From NCBI GenBank assembly GCA_022786995.1, contig JALFUW010000047.1, positions 1 to 64,000 on the forward strand: a stretch of 64,000 bases of DNA. Reading direction: 5' to 3'. Made by a program: the position numbers and the translations under genes. Each line of letters begins with the position of its first letter. Positions within the stretch are counted from its first letter, which is position 1. The notes beneath the pieces were generated by a model that saw only the letters and a list, made by a program, of their open reading frames with translations, did not search any database and was not told the origin of the DNA. This DNA comes from Clostridiales bacterium. GTDB lineage: Bacteria > Bacillota > Clostridia > Oscillospirales > Oscillospiraceae. Shown here in pieces: positions 42,174 through 49,253 of the stretch.

Positions 42174-42596
42174 CTATTTCTGTTCCATCATCCGCTGGAT
42201 CAGCGTTTTGTCCGCCTTGTGATACAGCTTGCCGTCCCAGCGCAGGTTCGGCCCCTTTCCGCACAGGCGCATACAGCCCACCCGCTTCACCATCACGCCC
42301 TTCGGCGCAATTTTCTCGGCGTAGTCCGCAAGAAACGCGGATTTTCCGCAGTTCGGCCCGGCGCACAGCTCCATGCAGTGCCCTCCAGCCAGCCGCAGGC
42401 TGGGAATCCGCCGGATGAGAGCCAGCACCAGCGGCTCCTTGATCCCATAGCAGTCCGCGATTTTTGCGGGAGTCCCCGCCGGGATGCAGCCGTTTTCCCG
42501 CTGAATTTCCTTTAACAGGGCGATCAGGGCGTTCTGGTCTCCCGGCGCGCCCTGGCGGCGGTAGTAGTGAAGCGCTTCGTCTAAATTCCATTCCAT
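42174..42596 (-). CDS. NuoE-like [2Fe-2S] thioredoxin-fold protein
   Basis: A 140-residue protein of the NuoE/24-kDa subunit family. A helical N-terminal domain (YRRQGAPGDQNALIALLKEIQ) is followed by the thioredoxin-like fold with the four cluster cysteines in CxxxxC (ELCAGPNC) and CxxxC (VGCMRLC). NuoE-type subunits pass electrons between NADH-oxidising flavoproteins and partner enzymes such as hydrogenases. No NuoF gene is adjacent, so it stands alone here. The ATG at 42596 has GGAGG upstream. A 9-10-bp GC hairpin (42620-42646) lies in its leader. Confidence 0.8.
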   Translation of the reverse strand: MEWNLDEALHYYRRQGAPGDQNALIALLKEIQRENGCIPAGTPAKIADCYGIKEPLVLALIRRIPSLRLAGGHCMELCAGPNCGKSAFLADYAEKIAPKGVMVKRVGCMRLCGKGPNLRWDGKLYHKADKTLIQRMMEQK

Positions 42597-42656
42597 ATTC
42601 GTTCCTCCGCTTACAAGCACGCCCCGGCAGACTCTGCCGGGGCGCTCAACAGATTT

Positions 42657-42685
42657 ATTATAGCACGACAGCCTGGTACAGTCAA
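42657..42685 (-). promoter_or_regulatory. Promoter of the NuoE-like gene
   Basis: On the minus strand TTGACT (42680-42685), 17-base spacer, TATAAT (42657-42662). Followed by a strong hairpin GCCCCGGCAGA/TCTGCCGGGGC in the transcript leader, without a T run. Confidence 0.75.
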
Positions 42686-42760
42686 ATCTTTTCTTGCTTC
42701 AAATATTATTTTCTCCCCTTTGCACGGAAAAAACAAGATTTTTTTAGGAAGAATCCCATC

Positions 42761-42789
42761 TTGCATTTTGAAAAACGCGGTGGTACTAT
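42761..42789 (+). promoter_or_regulatory. Promoter in front of a decayed small gene
   Basis: TTGCAT (42761-42766), 17-base spacer, TACTAT (42784-42789). A ribosome site AGAGGTG follows at 42800-42806. Confidence 0.5.
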
Positions 42790-42812
42790 ATAGCTACAAA
42801 GAGGTGATACCA

Positions 42813-42985
42813 ATGATCTAGTTCACCCCAGATTCCCATGAAAAACGGAATCGAAAGACGCATCTCACCTTATCTTCCGATAACATAAATTTCTTGGAAA
42901 CCATACTATAGGAATTGAAACGGAAGCAATTCAAAATAATGAACAGAGATTGCGTCTAGTCAAAGAAATGGAGGTTACCCAATGA
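42813..42985 (+). pseudogene. Possible decayed small protein gene (about 57 codons)
   Basis: After a good promoter and ribosome site the frame reads ATG ATC TAG, a stop at codon 3, then continues open (FTPDSHEKRNRKTHLTLSS, NINFLET). A one-base shift near 42908 leads to IETEAIQNNEQRLRLVKEMEV and a stop just before a strong terminator. Promoter, ribosome site and terminator remain around a broken frame, which suggests recent loss. I do not recognise the protein. A 9-codon peptide from 42982 is a less likely alternative. Confidence 0.35.
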
Positions 42986-43005
42986 TTGATCCCTACTGTT
43001 CCATG

Positions 43006-43055
43006 AAATAACCCCCGGCAACTACCGAACGACGGAGTTGACCGGGGGTTATTTC
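43006..43055 (+). terminator. Long terminator hairpin
   Basis: AAATAACCCCCGG then CAACT pairs with AGTTG then CCGGGGGTTATTT, with a small inner ACCG/CGG stem. About 18 paired bases. It ends the transcript of the decayed small gene and can act on both strands. Confidence 0.75.
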
Positions 43056-43170
43056 TGTGGCGAGTCGCCGCGGACAGTGCGTGCGCGGCGGGTCTATGAT
43101 CGTTGCGCCATAGGGCCTGCCCGGTATCATGCTGTGGTAAGATAAATTGTTCTTTATCTGACGAAGCACT

Positions 43171-43269
43171 CTTGGCTCCCCCTTTGGGGGAGCTGTCAGC
43201 AAAGCTGACTGAGAGGGCGCCCTCTCCGTCAGCCTGACGGCTGCCACCTCTCCCATAGGGAGAGGCAAG
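43171..43269. repeat. CTTGGCTCCCC palindromic repeat, copy 2
   Basis: A 99-bp element with the same start (CTTGGCTCCCCCTTTGGGGG), middle AGCTGTCAGCAAAGCTGACTGA and end GGGAGAGGCAAG as the copy at 40601. The centre differs (CCGTCAGCCTGACGG hairpin). The rest of 43056-43396 holds no gene. Confidence 0.85.
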
Positions 43270-43396
43270 AGATGTGATGTAAATTAACAATATTCACCTT
43301 TAGCGGATTTGCGCGGACCTTAACAGCGCGATACATCACTTCGTTCCCTTGCAGAGGCAGGGGGCGTTCTTTTTTTGCCAAAATTCAAATTCATGC

Positions 43397-43427
43397 TTGA
43401 CTCTCCCCTAACGTCATAGTGTACAAT
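43397..43427 (+). promoter_or_regulatory. MerR-type promoter with 19-bp spacer
   Basis: TTGACT (43397-43402) and TACAAT (43422-43427) are separated by 19 bases, too long for direct use but typical of MerR-regulated promoters. The spacer starts with CTCCCCTAACG, which resembles MerR/TipA operator halves. It lies just before the MerR gene, so autoactivation is likely. Confidence 0.65.
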
Positions 43428-43450
43428 CGGCTTTGGCAGGAGGGATGACC

Positions 43451-44200
43451 ATGATGACCGTAAAACAGCTGGCAAAAAAATGCGGCGTGAGTGTGCGCAC
43501 GCTCCACCACTATGATGCCATCGGACTGCTGAAACCCGCTCAGGTTACCGAAGCGGGCTATCGGCTCTATGATGATTCCGCTCTGGAACGGCTTTACTTC
43601 ATTCTCCTGTTCCGGGAGCTGGGGTTCGCGCTAAAGGACATCCGCGGTATTCTGGACGCGCCGGACTTTGACCGCAACCGGGTATTGGACCGGCAGATCG
43701 ATCTGCTGGAAAGGAAGCGGCGCCATTTGGAATACATCACCAACATGGCGCGGGGCGTACGCATGATTGGAGTGAAATACTTGGAATTTGATGGATTTGA
43801 TGTGAATAAAATCGATGATTATGCCGAACAGGCAAAGACCCTGTACGGGAAGACCGATGCCTACCGGGAATATGAGGAAAAGGTAAAGGGGCGCACAAAG
43901 GCGCAGTCCGATGCCGTCAACGCGAAGGTCATGGACTTTTTTGTCCGGCTGGGCAAGCTCCGGGGCCAATCCCCCGACAGTGAGGAAGCGCAGAACTGGG
44001 TGCGGGATTTGCAGGAATTCTTCACTGCAAACTTCTACACCTGCACCCCGGAAATCCTCATGGGTCTGGGAGAACTGTATGACGGCGGCGGCGCCATGAC
44101 AGAGAACATCGATGCCGCCGGCGGCGAGGGCACCGGAGCCTTTGCCCGGGACGCCATTGCCTGCTACTGCAAAGAACAGGCGCAGAACGCGTCTCTGTAG
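43451..44200 (+). CDS. MerR-family regulator with TipAS-like antibiotic-binding domain
   Basis: A 249-residue protein. Residues 1-70 are the MerR winged helix (TVKQLAKKCGVSVRTLHHYDAIGLLKP). A coiled-coil dimer helix follows, then a TipAS-like ligand domain (about 115-249) with FFVRLGKLRGQSPDSEEAQ and FYTCTPEILMGLGELY. TipA-type proteins sense peptide antibiotics or other drugs and activate transport or sequestration genes. Start ATG at 43451 with AGGAGG 8 bases upstream. Its stop codon is the TAG of the TGTAGGG end of the downstream repeat. Confidence 0.9.
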   Translation: MMTVKQLAKKCGVSVRTLHHYDAIGLLKPAQVTEAGYRLYDDSALERLYFILLFRELGFALKDIRGILDAPDFDRNRVLDRQIDLLERKRRHLEYITNMARGVRMIGVKYLEFDGFDVNKIDDYAEQAKTLYGKTDAYREYEEKVKGRTKAQSDAVNAKVMDFFVRLGKLRGQSPDSEEAQNWVRDLQEFFTANFYTCTPEILMGLGELYDGGGAMTENIDAAGGEGTGAFARDAIACYCKEQAQNASL

Positions 44201-44285
44201 GGGAGGGTCACTGACCCTCCCGTCCGCGAAGCGGCAGTGCAGGCGGCGGCAGAGCCGACGGGCGGGTCAGTGACCCGCCCCTACA
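44196..44285. repeat. TGTAGGGG...CCCCTACA palindromic repeat
   Basis: A 90-bp element with inverted ends TGTAGGGG and CCCCTACA, and inner hairpins GAGGGTCACTGACCCTC and GGGTCAGTGACCC. Its first TAG is the stop codon of the MerR gene. A separate terminator hairpin for the convergent nitroreductase gene (GCACCCGCC/GGCGGGTGC) follows at about 44308-44335. Confidence 0.8.
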
Positions 44286-44351
44286 ATTGTTATGCACATT
44301 TTTGCACAGCACCCGCCGGGTAAAGGCGGGTGCTGTGTTATGGAACCGATT

Positions 44352-45218
44352 TTACAGAGCGCAGGAAGCAACCACGCTGTAGCCCTCGGGCAGAGCGATC
44401 TGTTTGGCGTCGACGCCCAGCTTCCAGGTGACCTTGCCAGCCCAGGCGGAGGCCGCGGCGGCAAAGTGGAGCATCACAACGCCAAGGCTCAGCTTGCCGT
44501 CGATCTCCGTGTTGTACTCGTCGGGTCGGCTGACCAGCACCACCTGACCGTCGGCAATCACAAAACCATAGGCCTGCCGGTTCAAATAGCTGGGAGACAG
44601 GGACGCGGCATAGAAGGCCTCCCACAGCATATCATCGTAGAACCCAATGTATTTGTCCCGGCCCTCGGTCTGGCCCCAGCCGCCCAGGAACACCATCTCG
44701 TCCACGGGACGCTTGGGGTCAAAATAGTGCCGCTTGGCGCCGATATCCACATTAGACATGCTGAGGATGTTGAAGCGCATCCGTTTTCTGGCTTTCTGGG
44801 GGTAGCCAAAGGCGGCGATGGCGGCAACCTCCAGAGGAGAGTCAATTCCCAGGGCGTCCTTGACCGCCTTGCTGTCGGTAAAGGTCAGCCAGCAGGAGCC
44901 CAGGCCCATGTCCTCCAGCTTCAGCACCAGATCCTCCATCATGTAGCCCGCGTTCTCATAGGCCAGCTCCGCCTTCCCGGACAGCAGTACCAGATACTGG
45001 GGCGCGCCCACCAGGAACTCATTGTAGCCCGCCGCGCCCTCCAGCGCCTGACGGGTATTGTTGCCGAAGATCCACAGCTCGGTGTCAATGTCCGGCACCA
45101 GCCGCTGGCAGCTGCTGCGGTAGTAGGCCTCCAGTTCCGCACAGACAGATTCCGTGACCTTCTGATCCGTAAACTGCCGGGCAGATTTCCGGTTCTGAAT
45201 CAAAGCATTGTAATCCAT
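44352..45218 (-). CDS. Nitroreductase-family flavoprotein
   Basis: A 288-residue protein of the FMN-dependent nitroreductase fold (TM1586-like type). The N-terminal YNALIQNRKSARQFTDQKV carries the Arg-Lys-Ser-Ala-Arg FMN-phosphate motif; GYMMEDLVLKLEDMGLGSCWL and IAAFGYPQKARKR are the central and GYP-like motifs. It probably reduces quinone, nitro or flavin substrates with NAD(P)H. Substrate unknown. GAGGAGG site before the ATG. It stands alone and ends against the MerR repeat. Confidence 0.86.
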   Translation of the reverse strand: MDYNALIQNRKSARQFTDQKVTESVCAELEAYYRSSCQRLVPDIDTELWIFGNNTRQALEGAAGYNEFLVGAPQYLVLLSGKAELAYENAGYMMEDLVLKLEDMGLGSCWLTFTDSKAVKDALGIDSPLEVAAIAAFGYPQKARKRMRFNILSMSNVDIGAKRHYFDPKRPVDEMVFLGGWGQTEGRDKYIGFYDDMLWEAFYAASLSPSYLNRQAYGFVIADGQVVLVSRPDEYNTEIDGKLSLGVVMLHFAAAASAWAGKVTWKLGVDAKQIALPEGYSVVASCAL

Positions 45219-45338
45219 GGATGTACCTCCTCAAAAATACAATATGTCAATTTCCATAAAACAGCGACATTTTTACAACTGTTTTTAGTATAGCGTAAAC
45301 CAAATTCCCTGTCAAGCCGTGCTAATCTTTTTTCTTCC

Positions 45339-45367
45339 TTGCACAATCGGGTGATGGCAGGTATAAT
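45339..45367 (+). promoter_or_regulatory. Promoter of the PTS IIC gene
   Basis: TTGCAC (45339-45344), 17-base spacer, TATAAT (45362-45367), 32 bases before the GTG start. Confidence 0.78.
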
Positions 45368-45399
45368 GGGAGCATTATACAGTAAAGGGAGTTTTTCTT

Positions 45400-46506
45400 G
45401 TGGACAAATGGAAGAAATTCTTACAGCGCAAGGACGTCATCTTCACCCTCCAGCGCTACGGTATTGATGCCCTCGGCGCCATGGCCCAGGGCCTGTTCTG
45501 CACACTGCTGGTGGGCACCATCCTCAACACCATCGGCACCCAGTTTGGCATCGCCTTTCTGAAAAACGCCATTGTCACCATCGGAGCCGGTGAGGGGGCG
45601 GTGAAGTACACCATCGGCGGCCTGTGCTCCGCCATGGTCGGCCCCGGCATTGCCGTCGCCATCGGCTTTGCTCTGCACTGCCCATCGCTGGTACTGTTCT
45701 CCCTGATTCCCGTGGGCTTCGCCGCCAATGCCATGGGCGGCGCCGGCGGCCCCCTGTCCGTGTACTTCGTGGCCATCGTGGCTGCCGAGTGCGGCAAGCT
45801 GGTTTCCAAGGAGACCAAGATCGACATTCTGGTGACCCCCATCGTCACGGTGCTGGCGGGCATTCTGGTTGCTGATCTGGTTGCCGCTCCCATTGGCGCT
45901 GCTGCCGCGGCCGTGGGCACCTTCGTCCGCTGGGCGACCGTTTTGCAGCCCTTCTTCATGGGAATCCTGGTCAGCGTGGTCATCGGCGTTGCCCTGACCC
46001 TGCCCATCTCCTCCGCCGCCATCTGCGCGGCCCTGAGCCTGACGGGCCTGGCCGGCGGCGCGGCTGTTGCCGGCTGCTGCGCCCAGATGGTGGGCTTCGC
46101 CGTCATGAGCTTCAAGGAAAACCGCTGGGGCGGTCTTGTGGCTCAGGGTGTTGGCACCAGCATGCTGCAGATGCCCAACATTGTGAAGAACCCCAAGATC
46201 TGGATTCCCCCCACGCTGGCTTCCGCCATCACCGGCCCTCTGGCCACCTGCCTGTTCAAGCTGGAAATGAACGGTGCCGCCGTGTCCTCCGGCATGGGAA
46301 CCTGCGGCTTTGTCGGGCAGATCGGCGTATACACCGGCTGGGTGAATGACATCGCTTCCGGCGCCAAGGCCGCCATCACCGGCATGGACTGGGTGGGCAT
46401 GGTTCTCATTTGCTTCGTGCTGCCCGCGGTGCTCAGCTGGGTGTTCTGCGAGGTTCTGCGCAAGAAGGGCTGGATCAAGGAGAACGATCTGAGATTAGAC
46501 CTGTAG
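45400..46506 (+). CDS. PTS transporter IIC-like membrane protein (PTS_EIIC_2 type)
   Basis: A 368-residue protein with about ten helices, of the stand-alone EIIC_2 family. RYGIDALGAMAQGLFCTLLVGTI at the start and MQMPNIVKNPKIWIPPTLASAI-like MLQMPNIVKNP in the middle are typical, as is NGAAVSSGMGTCGFVGQIG. No IIA or IIB gene is adjacent, as is usual for this family, so it may not be a classic sugar PTS. GTG start with AAAGGGAG upstream. Its TAG stop is part of a TGTAGGG repeat. Confidence 0.87.
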   Translation: MDKWKKFLQRKDVIFTLQRYGIDALGAMAQGLFCTLLVGTILNTIGTQFGIAFLKNAIVTIGAGEGAVKYTIGGLCSAMVGPGIAVAIGFALHCPSLVLFSLIPVGFAANAMGGAGGPLSVYFVAIVAAECGKLVSKETKIDILVTPIVTVLAGILVADLVAAPIGAAAAAVGTFVRWATVLQPFFMGILVSVVIGVALTLPISSAAICAALSLTGLAGGAAVAGCCAQMVGFAVMSFKENRWGGLVAQGVGTSMLQMPNIVKNPKIWIPPTLASAITGPLATCLFKLEMNGAAVSSGMGTCGFVGQIGVYTGWVNDIASGAKAAITGMDWVGMVLICFVLPAVLSWVFCEVLRKKGWIKENDLRLDL

Positions 46507-46632
46507 GGCGGCAGTGCCGCCAGCCAATGCGTTACGAACCGGGTCTATTGACCAACACCATTGGGTGGGTGGCTCGGTATCGTTTCATGGCACAATACAT
46601 TCGGGAGGGGCTTTCGCCCCTCCCGCTTTTCT
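46502..46632 (+). repeat. Repeat remnant and terminator after the PTS IIC gene
   Basis: CTGTAGGGCGGCAGTGCCGCC starts a palindrome that supplies the stop codon of the IIC gene. Next is a CCAATGCGTTACGAAC stretch, also found as the ends of the element at 52803-53140. At 46602-46625 GGGAGGGGC/GCCCCTCCC followed by GCTTTTCTT is a terminator serving both converging genes. Confidence 0.65.
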
Positions 46633-47060
46633 TATCTACCGAAGATTCTGGTTACGTTTGCCAGAGACTGGGTGACTGCCGACAGATCCTTGATAGCCTT
46701 GTTCAGCGCGTCAAAGTCGATGCTGTTCAGCTTCTCCATGGTGGCTTGCAGGCTCTGCTGCCCGGTGGTCACGAGGCCGTCTACATTGGATACCATGCCC
46801 TGCATATCCACCTGGGATAGCTGATACGAGGTCTGCTCCAGATAATCCAGCACCGTCCCAACCTGCTTGACTGCGTCCTGCGCCTGTCCCAGAATGGCGT
46901 TGATCTGCGGCAGCAGCTTCATCACCGCGCAGGTGAGCACCACCATGCACACCGCGCACACCAGCACCAGCACGGTGCGGGCATAGCCCGAGTACGTCTG
47001 CATCCGGCTGTTTTTCTCGATCTTCCGCAAAAGCTCCAGGGTTTCTCTGTTTTCTTCCAT
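46632..47060 (-). CDS. Small single-pass membrane protein with helical extracellular or cytoplasmic tail
   Basis: 142 residues. A charged N-terminus (EENRETLELLRKIEKNSRMQ) is followed by one membrane helix (about 24-46, VLVLVCAVCMVVLTCAVM) and a long amphipathic helical tail with heptad-like spacing (QAQDAVKQVGTVLDYLEQ; ATMEKLNSIDFDALNKAI). It looks like a coiled-coil membrane organiser of unknown role; no domain recognised. ATG at 47060 with AAAGG site. Convergent with the PTS gene. Confidence 0.7.
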   Translation of the reverse strand: MEENRETLELLRKIEKNSRMQTYSGYARTVLVLVCAVCMVVLTCAVMKLLPQINAILGQAQDAVKQVGTVLDYLEQTSYQLSQVDMQGMVSNVDGLVTTGQQSLQATMEKLNSIDFDALNKAIKDLSAVTQSLANVTRIFGR

Positions 47061-47101
47061 ATGCCAGCGACCTTTCTTTCTATGTTTTCGACTTGGCAAC
47101 T

Positions 47102-47310
47102 AAAAGCCTTCCCCTTCGGGCAATGTCATCAACTTAAGGACGTTCTGTAGGGGCCGATGCCCACATCGGCCCGTGCACAATGTTCCGAATTCGCCGCAAA
47201 CTGGTGAAAAAATGTAGCATTCACCCCGGGGCGATGTGCCTCAATCGCCCCCTACGCAGCGGTGGTCTATGCTTAAGTTGATGACATTGCCCCAAAGGGG
47301 AAGGCTTTTT
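47102..47310. mobile_element. 209-bp MITE-like element with about 36-bp inverted ends
   Basis: The left end (47102-47137, AAAAGCCTTCCCCTTC...ATGTCATCAACTTAAG) is repeated inverted at 47272-47310 with only a small length difference. Between them lie TGTAGGGGCCGATG...CATCGGCCC and GGGGCGATG...ATCGCCCCCTA arms of the TAGGGG repeat family, so one element may be nested in another. No coding frame. Confidence 0.7.
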
Positions 47311-47373
47311 TCGCCCCGTATTGTCCATACTACCATATCTGACAGCCGAAAGCAACCGAAATTCTCCCCAGAA

Positions 47374-47402
47374 TTGACAATTGTCTTTCAATCGTGTATA
47401 GT
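47374..47402 (+). promoter_or_regulatory. Promoter of the sodium/alanine symporter gene
   Basis: TTGACA (47374-47379), 17-base spacer, TATAGT (47397-47402). The transcript leader is about 240 bases and includes the palindromic repeat 47466-47572. Confidence 0.68.
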
Positions 47403-47465
47403 TATGCCATATTATTCTTTGTGCGTATCGGTTTTGCTCAGCATGGTTGTTCTTTATCTAATGAA

Positions 47466-47572
47466 GTAGGGGCGCCCATTGGGCGCCCGCAACGTTGGAC
47501 GCGGAAGGTGTTTCGTATTAACGAAACAATCAAAATGTCGATACCCGGCGGGCGGCCAATGGCCGCCCCTAC
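47466..47572. repeat. GTAGGGGC...GCCCCTAC repeat within the symporter leader
   Basis: A 107-bp element with inverted ends GTAGGGGC/GCCCCTAC and inner GGGCGCCCATTGGGCGCCC and GGCGGCCAATGGCCGCC hairpins, plus GTTTCG/CGAAAC. Transcribed as part of the leader it would fold strongly. Confidence 0.75.
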
Positions 47573-47646
47573 GTCAGGTAAATTCTTCTTTTGCTGCGTT
47601 AAGCCAATATGCACATGATTCTTTCAGAATACAAGGAGGAGATTCT

Positions 47647-49029
47647 TTGGAAATCATCACCCAAGTCAACGGAATTCTGAACGCCTTCATCTGGGGCCTG
47701 CCCGCCATGGTGTGCATCATCGGCGTGGGATTGTTTTTAAGCTTCAAAACCGGCTTTATCCAGATTCGCAAATTCCCCTATGCCCTGCGCTGCACCATCG
47801 GGCGGATGTTTAAGAAAAAGGAAGCCAGCGACGGCGCCATCACCCCCTTTCAAGCGGTATGCACCGCCCTTGCCGCCACGGTGGGCACCGGCAACATTGC
47901 GGGCGTGGCCGGCGCCATCGCCATCGGCGGCCCCGGCGCGGTGTTCTGGATGTGGATTTCCGCGCTGCTGGGTATGTGCACCAAATTTTTTGAGGTGACG
48001 CTGGCTGTCCATTTCCGGGAGCGCAACAACCGGGGTGAGCTGGTGGGCGGCCCCATGTACTATATCAAAAATGGCCTTGGCAAAAAATGGATGATTCTGG
48101 CCTATGCCTACGCCTTCTTCGGCGTCTGCGCCGTCTTCGGCACCGGCAACGCCACCCAGGTCAACACCATCACCGCCGCCATCGACGCGGCGCTGCTGAA
48201 TTTTAACCTGCTGCCCGCTTCTCAGATGCCCACCTGCAACCTGATCATCGGCATCCTCATCTGCATTGTGGTGGGACTGATTCTCATCGGCGGCATCAAG
48301 CGCATCGGCAGGGTAAGCGAAAAGCTGGTTCCTCTGATGGCTCTGCTGTACGTCCTGCTGTCGCTGGGCATCATCGTCATCAATGCCGGCGCCATCCCTG
48401 CCGTGTTCGCGGCGATCTTTGAAGGCGCTTTCAAGCCCTCCGCCGTCACCGGCGGCATCGTGGGCAGCTTCTTTTTGAGCATGAAAAAGGGCGTATCCCG
48501 GGGTATTTTCTCCAACGAAGCGGGTCTCGGCACCGGCTCCATTGCCCACGCCTGCGCCGATACCCGGGAGCCTATCCAGCAGGGTATGTTCGGCATTTTC
48601 GAGGTGTTCATGGACACCATCGTCATCTGCACCATGACGGCGCTGGTGATTCTTCTCAGCGGCGTATCCATCCCCTACGGTCAGGCTGCCGGCGCGGAGC
48701 TGACCATCTCCGGCTTCACCACGGTCTATGGCAGCTGGGTGTCCATCTTCACCGCCGTGGCCATGTGCTGCTTCGCCTTCTCCACCATCATCGGCTGGGG
48801 TCTGTACGGCGCCCGGTGCGCCGAGTTCCTGTTTGGAAGCAAGGTCATCCTGCCCTTCAACATCGCCTACGCCCTCATCGCCATCGTGGGCGCAACGGTG
48901 AATCTGGGCCTTGTGTGGGACGTGTCCGACACCTTCAACGGCTTCATGATCGTGCCCAACCTGATCGCGGTCTTCGCCCTGGCTCCCACAGTCTTCAAAA
49001 TGCTTAAGGAGCACTCCCAAGCCAAATAA
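47647..49029 (+). CDS. Alanine/glycine:cation symporter (AGCS family)
   Basis: A 460-residue membrane protein with about ten to eleven helices. AGCS motifs are present: GLFLSFKTGFIQIRKF, FQAVCTALAATVGTGNIAGVA, GPGAVFWMWISALLGM and SNEAGLGTGSIAHA. It imports alanine or glycine with Na+ or H+. The start is TTG at 47647 with AAGGAGG 8 bases upstream; the same frame is open upstream to 47479, but that part lies in a palindromic repeat and is not coding. Confidence 0.94.
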   Translation: MEIITQVNGILNAFIWGLPAMVCIIGVGLFLSFKTGFIQIRKFPYALRCTIGRMFKKKEASDGAITPFQAVCTALAATVGTGNIAGVAGAIAIGGPGAVFWMWISALLGMCTKFFEVTLAVHFRERNNRGELVGGPMYYIKNGLGKKWMILAYAYAFFGVCAVFGTGNATQVNTITAAIDAALLNFNLLPASQMPTCNLIIGILICIVVGLILIGGIKRIGRVSEKLVPLMALLYVLLSLGIIVINAGAIPAVFAAIFEGAFKPSAVTGGIVGSFFLSMKKGVSRGIFSNEAGLGTGSIAHACADTREPIQQGMFGIFEVFMDTIVICTMTALVILLSGVSIPYGQAAGAELTISGFTTVYGSWVSIFTAVAMCCFAFSTIIGWGLYGARCAEFLFGSKVILPFNIAYALIAIVGATVNLGLVWDVSDTFNGFMIVPNLIAVFALAPTVFKMLKEHSQAK

Positions 49030-49035
49030 TATTCC

Positions 49036-49066
49036 GCCCGGGAAGGTGACTTCCCGGGCACTTTTT
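49036..49066 (+). terminator. Terminator after the symporter gene
   Basis: GCCCGGGAAG pairs with CTTCCCGGGC around a 4-base loop, followed by ACTTTTT. Its T run overlaps the stop of the convergent small gene. Confidence 0.85.
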
Positions 49067-49241
49067 ACCGACACAGCTTTGCCACGATTTCGTGCATCTC
49101 CTCCTGGGAGATGGCGTTGTGTGCCCGCTGAATCAATGCATCCTTTTCCTCCTCCGTCAGGTTGGAATAAGCATTGAAAGCCGGGGGATTCATGGCAAGT
49201 GCCATGCCGAAACCGATGGGAAGGGCATTATAATCGTTCAT
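49065..49241 (-). CDS. 58-residue conserved-looking small protein
   Basis: A short gene on the minus strand, 12 bases after the spoIVB stop. It reads MNDYNALPIGFGMALAMNPP, then a Phe-Asn-Ala-Tyr stretch, a charged helix (LTEEEKDALIQRAHNA) and ISQEEMHEIVAKLCR. GGAGGAAAAAC lies right before the ATG. The NALPIGFGMALA...F...L...E pattern recalls small YIEGIA/ IDEAL-like Firmicute proteins without a match I can name. Codon use and a strong ribosome site support translation. Function unknown; possibly co-expressed with spoIVB. Confidence 0.75.
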   Translation of the reverse strand: MNDYNALPIGFGMALAMNPPAFNAYSNLTEEEKDALIQRAHNAISQEEMHEIVAKLCR

Positions 49242-49253
49242 TGTTTTTCCTCC

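Noticed and set aside
42982-43011. Nine-codon leader peptide before the terminator
   Set aside because: It has a fair ribosome site but no regulated gene follows the terminator; it more likely belongs to the broken small gene.
47737-49074. 445-codon open frame antisense to the alanine symporter
   Set aside because: Asp/His/Gly-rich, no homology, overlaps a clear AGCS gene along its full length.
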